Shown one piece after another: positions 32,358-43,644 of a DNA stretch of 64,000 nt. Position 1 is the stretch's first letter; every line of letters begins with the position of its first letter. The stretch is from Linyphia triangularis. Taxonomy: Eukaryota; Arthropoda; Arachnida; Araneae; Linyphiidae. The stretch covers positions 61,666,714 through 61,730,713 of the forward strand of contig OZ021732.1 in assembly GCA_963978545.1 (NCBI GenBank), read 5' to 3'. The notes under the pieces are model-generated. The model did not search any database and was not told where the DNA came from. It saw only the letters and a list, made by a program, of their open reading frames with translations. Both the position numbers and the translations under genes were made by a program.

Positions 32358-32522
32358 TTCATATATTAATTCTCTACAAAAATCTGTTGGTTTCATTTTG
32401 GAACTGCAATGGAATGACAAGTTATAAATTTAAATGCAAACCCTTATCCTTAACTTCGCACGATAATTGCCTGTGATGGGTTCGAAGAGGAGATTCCCAT
32501 ATTCGCGATACCTTATTCAAAA

Positions 32523-32701
32523 GTTTCACTTGATTTCTATGGGGTTAGCGCTCTGGCCTCGCATGCCGAAGGTGCCGAGTTCGAATCCTGGGTTAAGCAG
32601 TGATCTTCGTTGTAATTCGGAACCCATGTTAAGCTGTAGGTCCCTGCCTGAGCAAATTATGTGAAAAATAGGTCGCTGAGGGTACAAAGCAACCAACCAA
32701 T
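32523..32701 (+). mobile_element. tRNA-derived SINE, family S2, in long-TIR copy B
   Basis: It has the same head as the other S2 copies (GGGGTTAGCGCTCTGGCCTC, B box GTTCGAATCC) and the tail GCAACCAACCAA. It sits at the same internal position as the SINE in copy A. The reverse arm of each element lacks it. Confidence 0.88.
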
Positions 32702-35700
32702 TTAATGCCAAAATATGTAATGGGAACTGAATGTAAATTTTCTAGTTTTTTAAAAGAATTAAATGATGAAAATTTAATTCTTGCTCTTTTATTAAATATG
32801 AGGGAGAGTTGCCATATTTTATAATTAGGATTTACAAGTTTACTGATATGCGATTAAATAAGTGCCTTTACAGAAAGTGGAATACTTATCGTTTGTGTTT
32901 GTCAGATTCATAAACTTATTAGAAATTAATGCTGATAGGATGTCATTCGAATGAATTAAGTAAAGAAATTGAATCTCCATTAAATTCCTGTTAAACCTGC
33001 ATACATACAATTGTTTGTAATTCTTCTCAAACAATATGTTACCTGTTGCGACTGTAACGATTGTTCGGAATTCAAGGGATTTAGTAAGTGTATGGTAAGT
33101 AGATTAATTCCCTTTAAAAATCTGTTGGTTTCATTTAGCCAATGGGATACCAAGTAATACATTTAATTACAAAACATTATTCTTAATTTCACCCAAAACT
33201 CAACTTTAGCTACGAAATGAAGATTATCAAAATCGCAAAACTCAATACAAAAAATTTACAGGGAATTAAATGCGAATTGTCTAGTTTTCTAATGAATTAA
33301 ATGGTTGTTATGTAAAGTTACAAAATTAAATTGAAACTGTATAGTCCACTCTTATCATATATGTCTTCTCCTTTGGCGATCTTCTTATAAATATATAACA
33401 GAGGAATAAATTTTAACCTACATTATTATCTAAAAATTACTATGATTAGTGTCTGCTTATCGCTTATTAAGTATGCAAACGTTTTTCCCTATAAAATTAG
33501 AAACATGATCATAAATGAAATTTTTGTAATTTTTTTTTAAAATAACGTTAGAAACAATCAGAATAATTTGTTTGTTCATATTATTTATTAGCAAAAGGAA
33601 TATCCCAAAAATAGAAACATGTTTTTTTTTTTAGTAATCGTATTACCACTGAAATATCGTCGAAATTAGTTTATCAGATGCATGCCATTTCATCATATTC
33701 ACCTTCTTTTTCCATTTTACTTTTTTTTTTATTGGTTGAAATACATTGTATCATTGAATTATATCTTGAATAGTAAAGAAATAATTTTCGAAAAAAAACC
33801 ACTAAGAATCGGATTTTAAATTTTTTACTAGCACTAAAGAAATATGACTACTCTTAACATTAAAGCCGTTAAAATGTAGCAAATTTCTTCAGAAATAAAT
33901 GAATAAGTCATTACGAGGGGTCTACAAAATTTCAAGTGTAAACCTGAGAAAATTATTTCACTGCTTGTATTTTACTCTTATAATCCTATTTTTAACGAAA
34001 AGTTTTTCGATACACTTCCTAAATTTCTCGCATTTTGAACAATTTTTACAATCTCACAAGTAACATACTGTTTGAGGATGATTTCTAACGATTGCAGTTA
34101 TGCAGGTTTAACAGGAATCTAATGGAGTTTAAATTTATTTACTTAATTCGTTCGAATGACATCCTATCAGCATTAATTTCATATTTTTATGAATATGACA
34201 AACACAAACGGTAAGCATTCCATTTCCCCCTGTAACAGCACTTATTTGGTCGTATATCAGCAAACTTAGGAGACCCAATTCTAAAATATGTTAACTCTTC
34301 TATACATTAAGCAAAAAATCCAAGAACTAAATTTTCATCATTTGATTCTTTTAAAAATCTAGAAAATTTACACTTAGTTCCTTGCACATTCTTTTACAAT
34401 AAGTATCGCTAATATGGAAATTCTTACTTTGCACCCAAAAGCGATTATCGTGCGAAGTTAAGAATAAGGGTTCGCATTTAAATTTATAACTTGCCATCCC
34501 TTTGCGGTCCCAAAATGAAACCAACAGATTTTTGTAGATAATTAACGTATGAAAAATTAAATTTTTTTGAAAAAAATAAAAATACCCCTTTTTGAGATAT
34601 CGAAGGTCAAAGGTCAAACTGTTTGACCATAAAATTAAAAAAAAATTGAAAAATAGGTGCAAATGATACATCGTAAGAAAGCCCAAATATTCAGCTCTTT
34701 TTTTGACACCAAAAGCAATGTTCTATGATAATTAGGGACAAAATTATGTGCAAATTTGTAAAGCAAGAAATGCAAAATTTTGACCTTTAGGTCCATTTTT
34801 GAAGCGCCTTATTTCACAAACCAAACGATATTCACGTAATATTGCCCATTTTTTCTTTTCTCTATGAATTCAACAAGTGAGTAAAATTTTATTTTAAAGG
34901 GGTCGTGTTGGGAGCCGTGTTGATTTAGCATGGAATGACCTCCTTGCTCAATACCTAGTAGAACTTACATTCCCTTGTCAGATCGACAGTTGGACTTTTA
35001 AAAATTATGCTAAGAAAGTATTCAATTTTTCTAATTAATCATGACACTATCTTCTATCTACTAAGGTATTTCATTATTTAACTAGCCACTCCACGAAATA
35101 ATCGACCGCTTTATAAATTGGCAAGAACCAAAACTAACTGAAATAATTAATGATAATGAAATAATTACAAAGATAATAATGACCATTAATTATAAACTAG
35201 CATTTATCGGTACAATCAAGCCTTAAGAAATGCCCGGTCAAAATCCAAATAAATAGATATTATTGTCTATTGGTTGTTTAGAGTCACTTTCCGTAATATC
35301 TAATCTTCGAACTTTGGTTGAGACAAATCCATTTATTTTTAAATTCCTTATTTAATTCAAATACTTTTCCATTCCACGAGCACAAAAGTTTTCCAATAAC
35401 TCTAGTCAAAATACCGCCTAGAGGATATTTCATTTTATTTCATCTAAACACTTCTTTAAGACTACTTTCGAAATGGTGGAAGTCCCTTGGGGCCAACAAA
35501 GTAACTCAATTTTTGTCCATCATTAGTTGCCACGTTCAGCTTATCCAAGCCTAAAAGATAGGCCCTTGAGCTATCAGAACAACTGTCGACGTCGAAACTT
35601 TACCATTGATACTTCACGAACGTTCTTTCACTTCAATTATTTCTTAGTATTCAATTACTTAATGCGTTCAATGAATTGCCACTTTTTGGCTACTTCGAAA

Positions 35701-35764
35701 TAGGGAGTAGGTAATAGTTGTTGGTTACAGTGTTTCGAGGAAGTGTGGCTTTTGTGTTGCCCAT

Positions 35765-35766
<2 letters not shown>

Positions 35767-35800
<34 letters not shown>
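35767..35800. repeat. Poly(A) run
   Basis: 34 consecutive A inside XKR intron 3. No recognisable SINE or LINE body precedes it. Confidence 0.95.
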
Positions 35801-35801
<1 letters not shown>

Positions 35802-36166
35802 ACGAACTGATATGGTCTATGTTTGTGAAAAGAACGTACACTGTTGCATTATCTCATTAACTTTTTCATTTCAAACTACCATAGTATAGCGATTTTAAAT
35901 GTTTTCTCTTTAAGCCAGTCTATTGATATTAAAACAAAAATTGTATATGCATAGTATAATGAGAGTGATTGTTTGTAAGATTCTTCGATAGGGCGTGGGA
36001 GATCGGGAGCCGAAAACATTTCAAAATGGAAAAAAATGACGACATCAGCGTCTAAAATACAAAAGGTTTAAAACGGAGAAAACGTTATCTTTCTCTCCTA
36101 ATTGAAGTCACTACTAATTAATAAACGGTAATAAACAATAACCAACAGTTATAATAAAAGCAGTTG

Positions 36167-36620
36167 CAGGGGCGCAGTGAGATTTCTAAAAAAATTAGGT
36201 AGGAATTTGAGGGATAATTCCAAAAATTTTAGGGAAATTTTACGAATTATTCTTAAAAATTTTAGGTTTAATTTTAAACATTGTAGGGTTACTTCCAAAA
36301 ATTTAAGGGTAATTCTAAAAAATGTAGGGATATTTTTTTCAAAGCTGGCAAAGGCTTCTAACACAGACATTCTTCTCAAAGCATTTTCAATGCCGGCAAA
36401 AAAACTTCCAATTTTTTTAAAAATTAATAATAATTAAAATCTCAGAAAAGATTTTCTCCTCTGGAGGATTATCTGGGTTTTTTCGCTGGTTTAGGAGGAA
36501 TATCGAGGAATTTTCGAAGTTTTTAATTTTTTTCAGGAATTATTGTAAAATTTAGGTACAATTTTAGGAATTTTGGAGAGAAACAAAAATTTAAGGAATA
36601 TTAGGGCAAATGCGATCCTT
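36167..36620 (+). repeat. Dispersed repeat family R2, copy 2
   Basis: It begins GGGGCGCAGTGAG and contains several variants of AATTTTAGGGATAATTCC. A TTCTAACACAGACATTCTTC middle and a GGAGAGAAACAAAAATTTAA block follow. Order and content match 9390-9920. Confidence 0.7.
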
Positions 36621-36989
36621 GCAGTTGTTTTTATTTGAGATAAAAAAAATGTCATGTATACTACTATATATCGCACTAGAGTTAAAAAAAAAAGTATCCA
36701 GCAGCAAAATTGCCATTGTATTTTAATAGCAGCAGAGTCCATTTTCCAACAGCAGCGTGATATGTTCAATGAAAAAAAAATCAATTTGGAAGATTCACAT
36801 TTGAACAGGGCCAACAAAAACATAAATAAAGCGTTGTGTGATGTCTCTTCTCTCAGTAAAACAAAACCACACATTCGTTTTATACTCATAAACTTTAAAA
36901 CAAAAAAATTGTTCTACGTCAGTCTTTATCGATTGTATAACATTGTGAAGCTAATAATCTAATAATAGTTTTCTGTTTCCTCCTCGCAG

Positions 36990-37222
36990 ATATCTTCAGC
37001 TTTTGTTTAACTGTGTGTGCCGAGATCACTTGGAAGATCGCGAGCACCGCAGCGTGATGGAGGCTCGAAAAAGGAGGAATGCCATCCTCCATATGACAAT
37101 CAAGGAAGACAGACAGACAGCAACACTGGCTCTACTGCACTCCTTCCTTGAGTCAGCACCACAACTCATCCTGCAGTTATACACGCTAGCACACAGGACA
37201 GATGGAGACAGACAACTCATAG
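36990..37222 (+). CDS. XKR exon, residues 179-256
   Basis: The acceptor CCTCGCAG|ATATC and donor CATAG|GTATAT fit phases 2 and 1. It encodes YLQLLFNCVC at the end of helix 3, a charged loop (EDREHRSVMEARKRRN) and the helix TATLALLHSFLESAPQLILQ. SFLESAPQL (230-238) is the most diagnostic motif of the XK/XKR family. Confidence 0.95.
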
Positions 37223-37922
37223 GTATATGTTCTTAACTACTTGCATTTAAGGAGTACGTGGCCCGGACACAATCGATTTTGCAAAATATTGCTTTATAAA
37301 ATATTATATATGTCATAGAACGCATAGATATATGGCTATTTTTATCTATATTCACCATTGAATTATTTTTTTTATGCTTTCAAAAGGTTGGCAAGCGATT
37401 CCGAAGAGATATTAAACGGAAGCGGTGATTCATAAAGTTTGTAAGCTAAACATTTACAGATTTGTAAACCACGTCAACCTTTAGTTTTTAATAAAGAAAC
37501 ACTTGTTTGAAACCTAGGCATCCACTATGCGCTTTGTTTACAATGCATCCACTATGCACCTACTATTTAAAAATCTCATTTTTACCCCTTAATGCCCCCT
37601 TGCATACTTATACAAACTTTCAATTTCTTGCTTGAATTCACAAACTCAAACAACTATTTTCCAGCAATAGATGTATGTTTGATGTGTTTGGGTAACCAGC
37701 TTCAACGAATATAACAGTAATCAAAAGCATTCCTTAATGAGGACATGCTAAAACTCATTCCATTGTATAATGCTTTTATTGCGAAGGGAGTATTGTGAAA
37801 AAATCACCTAAAAAAGACGTTTCTATGCAATAAAAACTTCCTCTTTAGCACGTTATATTACTGTAAAGTATCTTTCAATACATCTCTCTCAAGTAGTTTA
37901 ACTCCTTCGTCCTCTTTTACAG
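37223..37922 (+). other. XKR intron 4
   Basis: This is a GT-AG intron of 700 bases ending in a T-rich tract (CCTCTTTTACAG). It holds a short direct repeat around GCATCCACTATGC (37518 and 37543) and nothing else recognised. Confidence 0.85.
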
Positions 37923-38527
37923 TGATCATCCAAGGGGCGTGTGCCGCGTCCTCCCTCCTCCAACTCGCCTGGTCAATTACCTGTTACAATTCGACACTGC
38001 ACCGTACCCAACCCTCCAAGAAGAAGCCATCTCCCGCGGGCAAAGCCCTCCAGTTCCTCTGGCATCTGTGCACTATCGGTTCCAGAGCTTGCACCCTCGC
38101 CCTATTTACCAAGGAGTACCATTTCTGGCTCTTTCCCTTCTGTATTGGACACTGGGGCGTGATGACAGTGTGGGTCATGCACCAGCAAACCAGATTCTGC
38201 CACAAGAACGACCAGCCGCGTATGTGCCGCGAGTACGCGTGTAACATGGCGGTAGGAGTGGCCTATGTGATATACTACCTGAACGTGAAGGCAGAGCCCA
38301 CTAGATACAAGTACTCGGCTTACTACGCCATCGTGTTCGCGGAGGACTGCGCACTGATGACGCTGTGGTTCCTCAGGAACGACTCCGGAGTGTGGTACCA
38401 CATACCGGCACTGGTGGCCGTATTCTCCAGCTTTGCGAGCGGGATTGTTTTTATGCTCTTCTATTACGGGTTTTGCCACCGAACGTTGAAGCAGACGAAC
38501 GAGAAGCGGGAGGCCCGATGTTGCTGA
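37923..38527 (+). CDS. XKR last coding exon, residues 257-457 and stop
   Basis: It starts at acceptor TTTTACAG|TGATC (codon 257 split) and ends at TGA 38525-38527. It encodes the remaining transmembrane helices: VIIQGACAASSLLQLAW, ALQFLWHLCTIGSRACTLAL, then the HWGVMTVWVMHQQTRFC segment, MAVGVAYVIYYLNVK, YYAIVFAEDCALMTLWFL and PALVAVFSSFASGIVFMLFY. These align in order with vertebrate XKR4/6/7. The tail after the last helix is only about 20 residues (ends REARCC) and has no caspase-type site. The GC-rich third positions contrast with the 3' UTR. The opposite-strand frames over this exon are shadows. Confidence 0.95.
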
Positions 38528-38584
38528 AGTGGAGAAAATATGTAGTTTACGTTCAGCTCGGGCGTATACGTCTTTTTGATCAAA

Positions 38585-39200
38585 AGCTATGACATCCCTT
38601 GTGGTTCACAACCCACTTTGATGACAACCCTTGTTGTTAAAGACCATTTATGGCGTCCCATACTGTTGAACAGCTATGGTATCTTATGTGGTTGACGGCA
38701 CATATTATGGCGACCAGCTATAGTGCTCCATGTTGTTGACAAGCAGAAATAGCGTCCCTCGTGATTAAAAATTAATTATGGTGATGCCACAAAATGTTGA
38801 AGACCTGCTGTATGGTAACCCTTGTTGTTGATTGCCAGATATGGCATCTGTGGTTTACAACAACGTAGTATGGCGACTCTTACGGATTATGAACTTTTAT
38901 TACGTCCCATGTTGTTGAAAAGCAGCTATAGTGTCTTATGTGGCTAAAGATCATCAATTGCATCCCATGTGATTTGTTACCAGACAGGCTGTCCATGTTG
39001 TTGATGACCAATTATGGCAATCAGCTATCATCTAAGTGTGTAAACCTCCATTTATGTCATCCCATAGTGCCCATCAGCTATGTCAACTGATGTTGATCAC
39101 CAGCTAAAGCTACCCATATTCTCAACTAGCTGTGACGACCTATACCGTTGATGACAAGCCACTGCAGTCCATGGTGTTGACGATCAATTATAGCGATCTT
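38585..39200 (+). repeat. Degenerate minisatellite in the XKR 3' UTR
   Basis: About 16-18 diverged units of roughly 30-40 bases follow the pattern AGCTATGGCGTCCCATGTTGTTGA. Recognisable repeats of the TGTTGTTGA core occur near 38627, 38657, 38689, 38729, 38793, 38821, 38908, 38994, 39088, 39140 and 39173. Units differ by substitutions and small indels, so the array is old. Confidence 0.8.
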
Positions 39201-39290
39201 GGAGTTGTAGCTTCTTGTGGAAGAAAAATTAACATGAATTCACACAGTTTTTCTTATGCAGTGAAAGTAAAAAACATTTGTCGTTCATGC

Positions 39291-39296
39291 AATAAA
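39291..39296 (+). terminator. Candidate polyadenylation signal AATAAA, proximal
   Basis: AATAAA lies about 765 bases past the XKR stop. No transcript end is visible from sequence alone. Confidence 0.35.
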
Positions 39297-39461
39297 AGAG
39301 CTAACAAAAATAGTACCAGTGGTCCGGCTATACTGCTCTTTTTTATACTAATTACGGCGCAGGATTTAAAGTGAAAATCGCGCTCAGAAAGTTGTATAAC
39401 CTTCTTAGTTTGTTAATACATTTTCATATCTAGATGAAATTTAGAAATGTTGCAGTTTTTA

Positions 39462-39467
39462 AATAAA
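39462..39467 (+). terminator. Candidate polyadenylation signal AATAAA, distal
   Basis: AATAAA is followed within 30 bases by a T/G-containing stretch (GTTAAGTTTTGTAATTG), which fits a cleavage region better than the proximal site does. Confidence 0.4.
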
Positions 39468-39470
39468 AAG

Positions 39471-42400
39471 TGAACAGTTAAGTTTTGTAATTGTATTCAA
39501 TGAAGTACACCCATCATAAACTGTAAATTTTAGCAAAAAAAATCCCAGGATTTAATTTGGTGTACAAAATTATTTTAGCACAAATGCTACAGTCACAATT
39601 CTCTTAATAGCAAAATGCAAAAATGATAAGTACCATTACCCTTGATGTTTAATTTTAAACAATTAAGAAACCATTTATCATAAAATCATTATTAACATTT
39701 AATATAAAGCTGTTTTATAACAAATATAAACTGGAAAAATACTTCTCAACATTCAACTTACTTGTTCTTTTAAGTTAGACTAATCTTTGGATAACAAAAT
39801 GCTAGTTTTCAAATTTTGTAGCTAAATGTTATAGCAAAACAGGTAAACCATATTTTCAAATTTTAGCATTTAAGGAAATTATTTAGCATTTTTCTAAAAA
39901 AAATCACTCTCAGCTTAATCACTGATAAGGCCACCTAGCCCCATAGTTTCAAATTTAAATACTAGTTATGCATCCTTTGAATAGTATAACAAACAACAAA
40001 AAGATATATCTGTAATTTTGGTAATAAAGGTGTTATATCAAGAGAAAAAGGGGCTTTCCTGGGAAAAAGCACACAGTCAGAGCAAAAGAATTTGTTTTTC
40101 AGAGATATTTATTGTGATTGACAATGCACCTGTATCGTTGGTATAATTCAATTGTGACATTTTTTAGTTAAATGTATTACTTTCGTTCCTTTTCTATCAG
40201 ACATCTCAATCATCTTTGTTAGATTGTTTATCAAATAATAAAATAAATATTAACAATTCCCTTCAAATACTAGTAAAATTTTCCAATAAAGTTAAATGAT
40301 AAACTTGTGACTGAAAATTAATTAACTGTTATTACCTTTTAAAATTATTGTACTAAAATCTAAATTTCAATTAATGAATAACACAATTGGAATTAAATAA
40401 TGTTTATCTTTTAAAAAATCCAACAGTACAATAAAGTAGTGAAAAAAGGCCTTTTTTAATTCTTCACATACCTCTTATAAATGTAATAAGGAATTGAACT
40501 ACAGAATGGTAACTAAAAAGATCAGTGGTCAGCTCATAGAAATATCCGGTGTTGGTTCATGAACAAAATAAGAAAAAAATATGTAACTGCAAATTTAAAA
40601 AATGTATAAAACAGAGAATTTTATCATGGGCTAATAGTTCTAGTTTGAACTAGCTAAATACTAATCATCAAAACTTTTATATGACGAAAAAATATGCTTG
40701 AATATCAAAAGTAAAAGAAAACTCTACTTCCAAGACATTTATACACATTCAATTTTATTTCTTGAACCTTAGATAACAAAATATTTGTCTATTATCTAAT
40801 ACTTATAGATTTCCAGTTTAGTGGAGAACAACTGTTTCCATTAGCACAACTCCTTCTCATTCACTGAAACATTAATTTTTTAACATTTCTACTTATTAAT
40901 TAAAATATTATAATGTTTCACTTCAGATACACGAATTTGTTTGAAATGAAGGAAATATGAAAATATATATTCCTTGTTTTTAATTCGTAGTCTATGAGTG
41001 GAATGATTAGTTACAGAGTAACACTGATTTAAGTTTACTTATCTGGGGTAAATTACACTCATTTAAATGCATACTTTATTTTTTTACTATTTTTATTTCT
41101 GAGCTTACTCTTAAAAAGTATAAATAATCTCTACTTACTTGCATGTTTTGTTGAAGTGTAAAATAGTAACTCTTAACATAACAATTCAAATTTTACTTTG
41201 AATGCATTTTAATTTTTCCAGTGAATTTATAAGCAATCATATGAAGGATTTTGCCAGAACCAATGAATTAATATAAATATTCACATACATTCACTCAAAT
41301 ATATTCACTTAAATTCTTAATCTATTTTATTCAGAGCTGAAAGCGTTCCTACATTTTCGAGACCTCATTAACTTTTCCTCCCATCATCAATTTTCAATGG
41401 CCTGTCTTAATTCTCAGGTCTTGCAAAAATTGTGACCCCATATCATAGAGATGAACCTCTCATATTATTCCTATTTGATTACAAAGATGCCAAGACTCAT
41501 TGTGTCACTCTTTCCTTGAATACCAATAATCTTTTCTTTTCAGGCACCATCAGACTGCCATAAAAAAAAAAAAAAAAAAATGTTGTCTCAAAATAAATTG
41601 TGTGCATGGCTGCCTGAGCAAGGACTGGCTCTTAATTATTACCACGATTGCATTCACCTTGTGATGTACTGGGGATCATTACATATGGTCATATAGAGTG
41701 TTATAGAGATCATATTATATAGAAATTTTTTATAGGAAGATACAGTTTTAATCCAAACTTAATGAATTTGGCACACCTGATCTTTAAAACTAGAGGAAAA
41801 TTTCCAGCTATTTGAAATTTCAAAAAACCCTCCCGTTATTTTCATCTCTCAAGGAGTATGATCATAACTTGAAGCCTACAGTAATATCATAATTTGGATG
41901 GAATTTTGGCTACTTTAATTTTTGAAAAACCCTCCCCTTCTCTCTTTTTCACACTTTATGATCTTAATTGAACATCTACTGAACTAATTGGAATCAGGTT
42001 TTTTTTTAATATTACGTTGATTAATCCAGTTTATTGGAAACACAATTTTATTCCAATGTCATATGTTTTGTTTCTAAGTTAGTGAAATCGAGGGAGGTAT
42101 GCAATCAACTGAACCAATTTAAACAGGGTTGTACCAGACAACACAGGGTCAAAGTTATTTGTGCCCAGATAACATCAGGAACTTCAGTTAGTTAGTTATA
42201 TATTCCACTCTGTTTTGTATTCTTGAAGAGAAACTTTATTTTCCTTTCACTAAAATGGCCTTTAAATAATCAAGGCTGGCCAGTATTGGCTATACTTTTC
42301 TCATTTAGTTCACATTGTTTAATTCTTTTCAGCTTTTGAAGCATTTACATTTCACTTTCACTTATAAAAAAAGTCAATACATAAAACTTAATATTTAAGA

Positions 42401-43417
42401 TTATATATTTTCATCAAAATAACATTATTTTAGAATCAGGACCTTGGAGAAAGGTGCAGCAAATTCTGTTAGCCCAATGTTAGTATTGTACGACTGTCAG
42501 TTCCATTTGGCAAAACTAAAATGTTTGAGGTGGGAAATTTTGAGGGTTGAGACACTCCAAACAACTACTCTTAGGGAATACCAGAATTTGTTGTGTTCTG
42601 TGGTCGAAGGCTATGGATATAAACTTTAATTTTAATAGCTCATGTTTTTTCTTTACAACCAATTGCTTATTATTCTCCAGGTAAACATGCATGTGATTCG
42701 ATTGATAATGTCATTTAACTATTTAAATTTTTTTTAAACTGTTCTTTTATTACTGAAACTTTTGTTACGCAATGCAAGATGGAAGAAAATTTGGGGTTGT
42801 TTAGGAGCAACAACACATTCAAACAGCTTTAATGGCCTGATAACGTCATTGCAAATAGTCTTTCTTCTTCTCCTGTTAAAAATTTCTATAGATTTTGTTT
42901 AAGTAGTTGCATTCGTCCTCAAGTACCAATAAACCTTGTTCAAAAGCAATTATCTTAAATTAAGCTAAGAGAAGAAAACTAATATTCTAGTCTATAAACA
43001 AATGTATCAGCAATCAATATGAATTTATTTTTAAAAAATAAAATGAAAAAAATAAATTTTCATGCATTTCAACTAGTCCTTTTTAGTTAAATTATTTGAA
43101 TGTAAAGGAAACTCACACTAAACTGAACAGTAATGAAATAACTATTTTTTTAATACACAAATGCACACCTTGATGTTGTGAAGCTGATTTAATTATTCAG
43201 TTTACATAACTTCAGAATAAAAATTATTATGCAACCACTTTACTAGAGTATATTCTTTGAATTATAATGGATTTACTTCAATAGTAAGTTATTAATAAAA
43301 ATCAAAGTATATTTATGAATACCAGTAATGCAAAAGCATTACAACTTTCTAAAATTTTTTAAATAGATAACCAATTATAAAATAAGGGAAAATAAAAACA
43401 AGTAAATATAAACTTAC
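39471..43417. other. Intergenic or intronic AT-rich DNA, no exon recognised
   Basis: I looked here on the minus strand for the next ninein exon and found none with coding potential and splice sites. A18 at 41563 and a loose internal duplication near 41740-41960 (AAACCCTCCC motifs) were seen. The 61-codon plus frame at 42444 is not recognised. Confidence 0.5.
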
Positions 43418-43644
43418 CCTGTGTTATTAGTGTCGATGCAAGAGAAGATACCTGAGACGCAGCAATTTGATATCTGATCATCCCTCGATCCATCACTGTA
43501 TATTAACTTAGAAGCATCTGGCTTTATCACAGGGGTGTCACAACTTTGAGGGTCACCATGTTGGAACAGTCCTTGCAAGAATTCATCAAAACTTATCTGA
43601 CCATCTTGATCACAGTCGAGTTTCTCAAAGAGTTGAGCAACAAC
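43418..43644 (-). CDS. NIN: Ninein/ninein-like exon 5, residues 246-320 plus 2 bases
   Basis: The minus-strand acceptor TTTCTTAG|GTTGTTGC is at 43645 and the donor ACAGG|GTAAGTT at 43417. It encodes QLFEKLDCDQDGQISFDE, a canonical EF-hand with the calcium loop at residues 255-266 (D, D, D, G, I, E in place). FLQGLFQHGDP follows, then a linker and GIFSCIDTNNTG, matching the V/LFSxxDD segment after the EF-hands in vertebrate ninein and NINL. The reading frame continued through the donor would stop at once (GGG TAA), so retention of this intron would give an EF-hand-only protein of about 321 residues. The following coiled-coil exons were not found. Confidence 0.88.

Larger units (their letters stand above)
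31905..34940. mobile_element. Long-TIR (foldback-type) element, copy B
   Basis: The left end GGGTCATTCCACGTCAAATC is mirrored at the right end (TTTAGCATGGAATGACC). Arms of about 1.3-1.4 kb are inverted copies of each other around a centre near 33300-33500. Matching blocks include GGATGTCATTCGAA (near 32940) against TTCGAATGACATCC (near 34150). It is non-autonomous, with no transposase frame. It carries an S2 SINE in the left arm only and a (TA)n run at 32292-32355. It is homologous to copy A at 21881-26692. Confidence 0.9.
30072..36989 (+). other. XKR intron 3 (6.9 kb)
   Basis: This large GT-AG intron holds a complete long-TIR element (31905-34940), a 34-base poly(A) run at 35767-35800 and one copy of repeat R2. 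No nested gene was recognised. Confidence 0.85.
38528..39470 (+). other. Probable XKR 3' UTR
   Basis: This follows the stop codon directly. It contains the degenerate minisatellite and two AATAAA hexamers (39291 and 39462). The 80-codon frame at 39132-39374 starts inside the minisatellite and is not believed. Confidence 0.6.

Noticed and set aside
37984..38479. Long minus-strand frames opposite the last XKR exon
   Set aside because: Shadows of the GC-rich coding exon on the other strand.
38585..39200. CRISPR-like array
   Set aside because: Units are diverged throughout without identical repeats and unique spacers, and the context is an animal 3' UTR.
42444..42629. 61-codon frame sought as a missing ninein exon or a gene
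   Set aside because: It is on the plus strand, while ninein is on the minus. The minus strand there is full of stops and shows no match to the expected post-EF-hand sequence.
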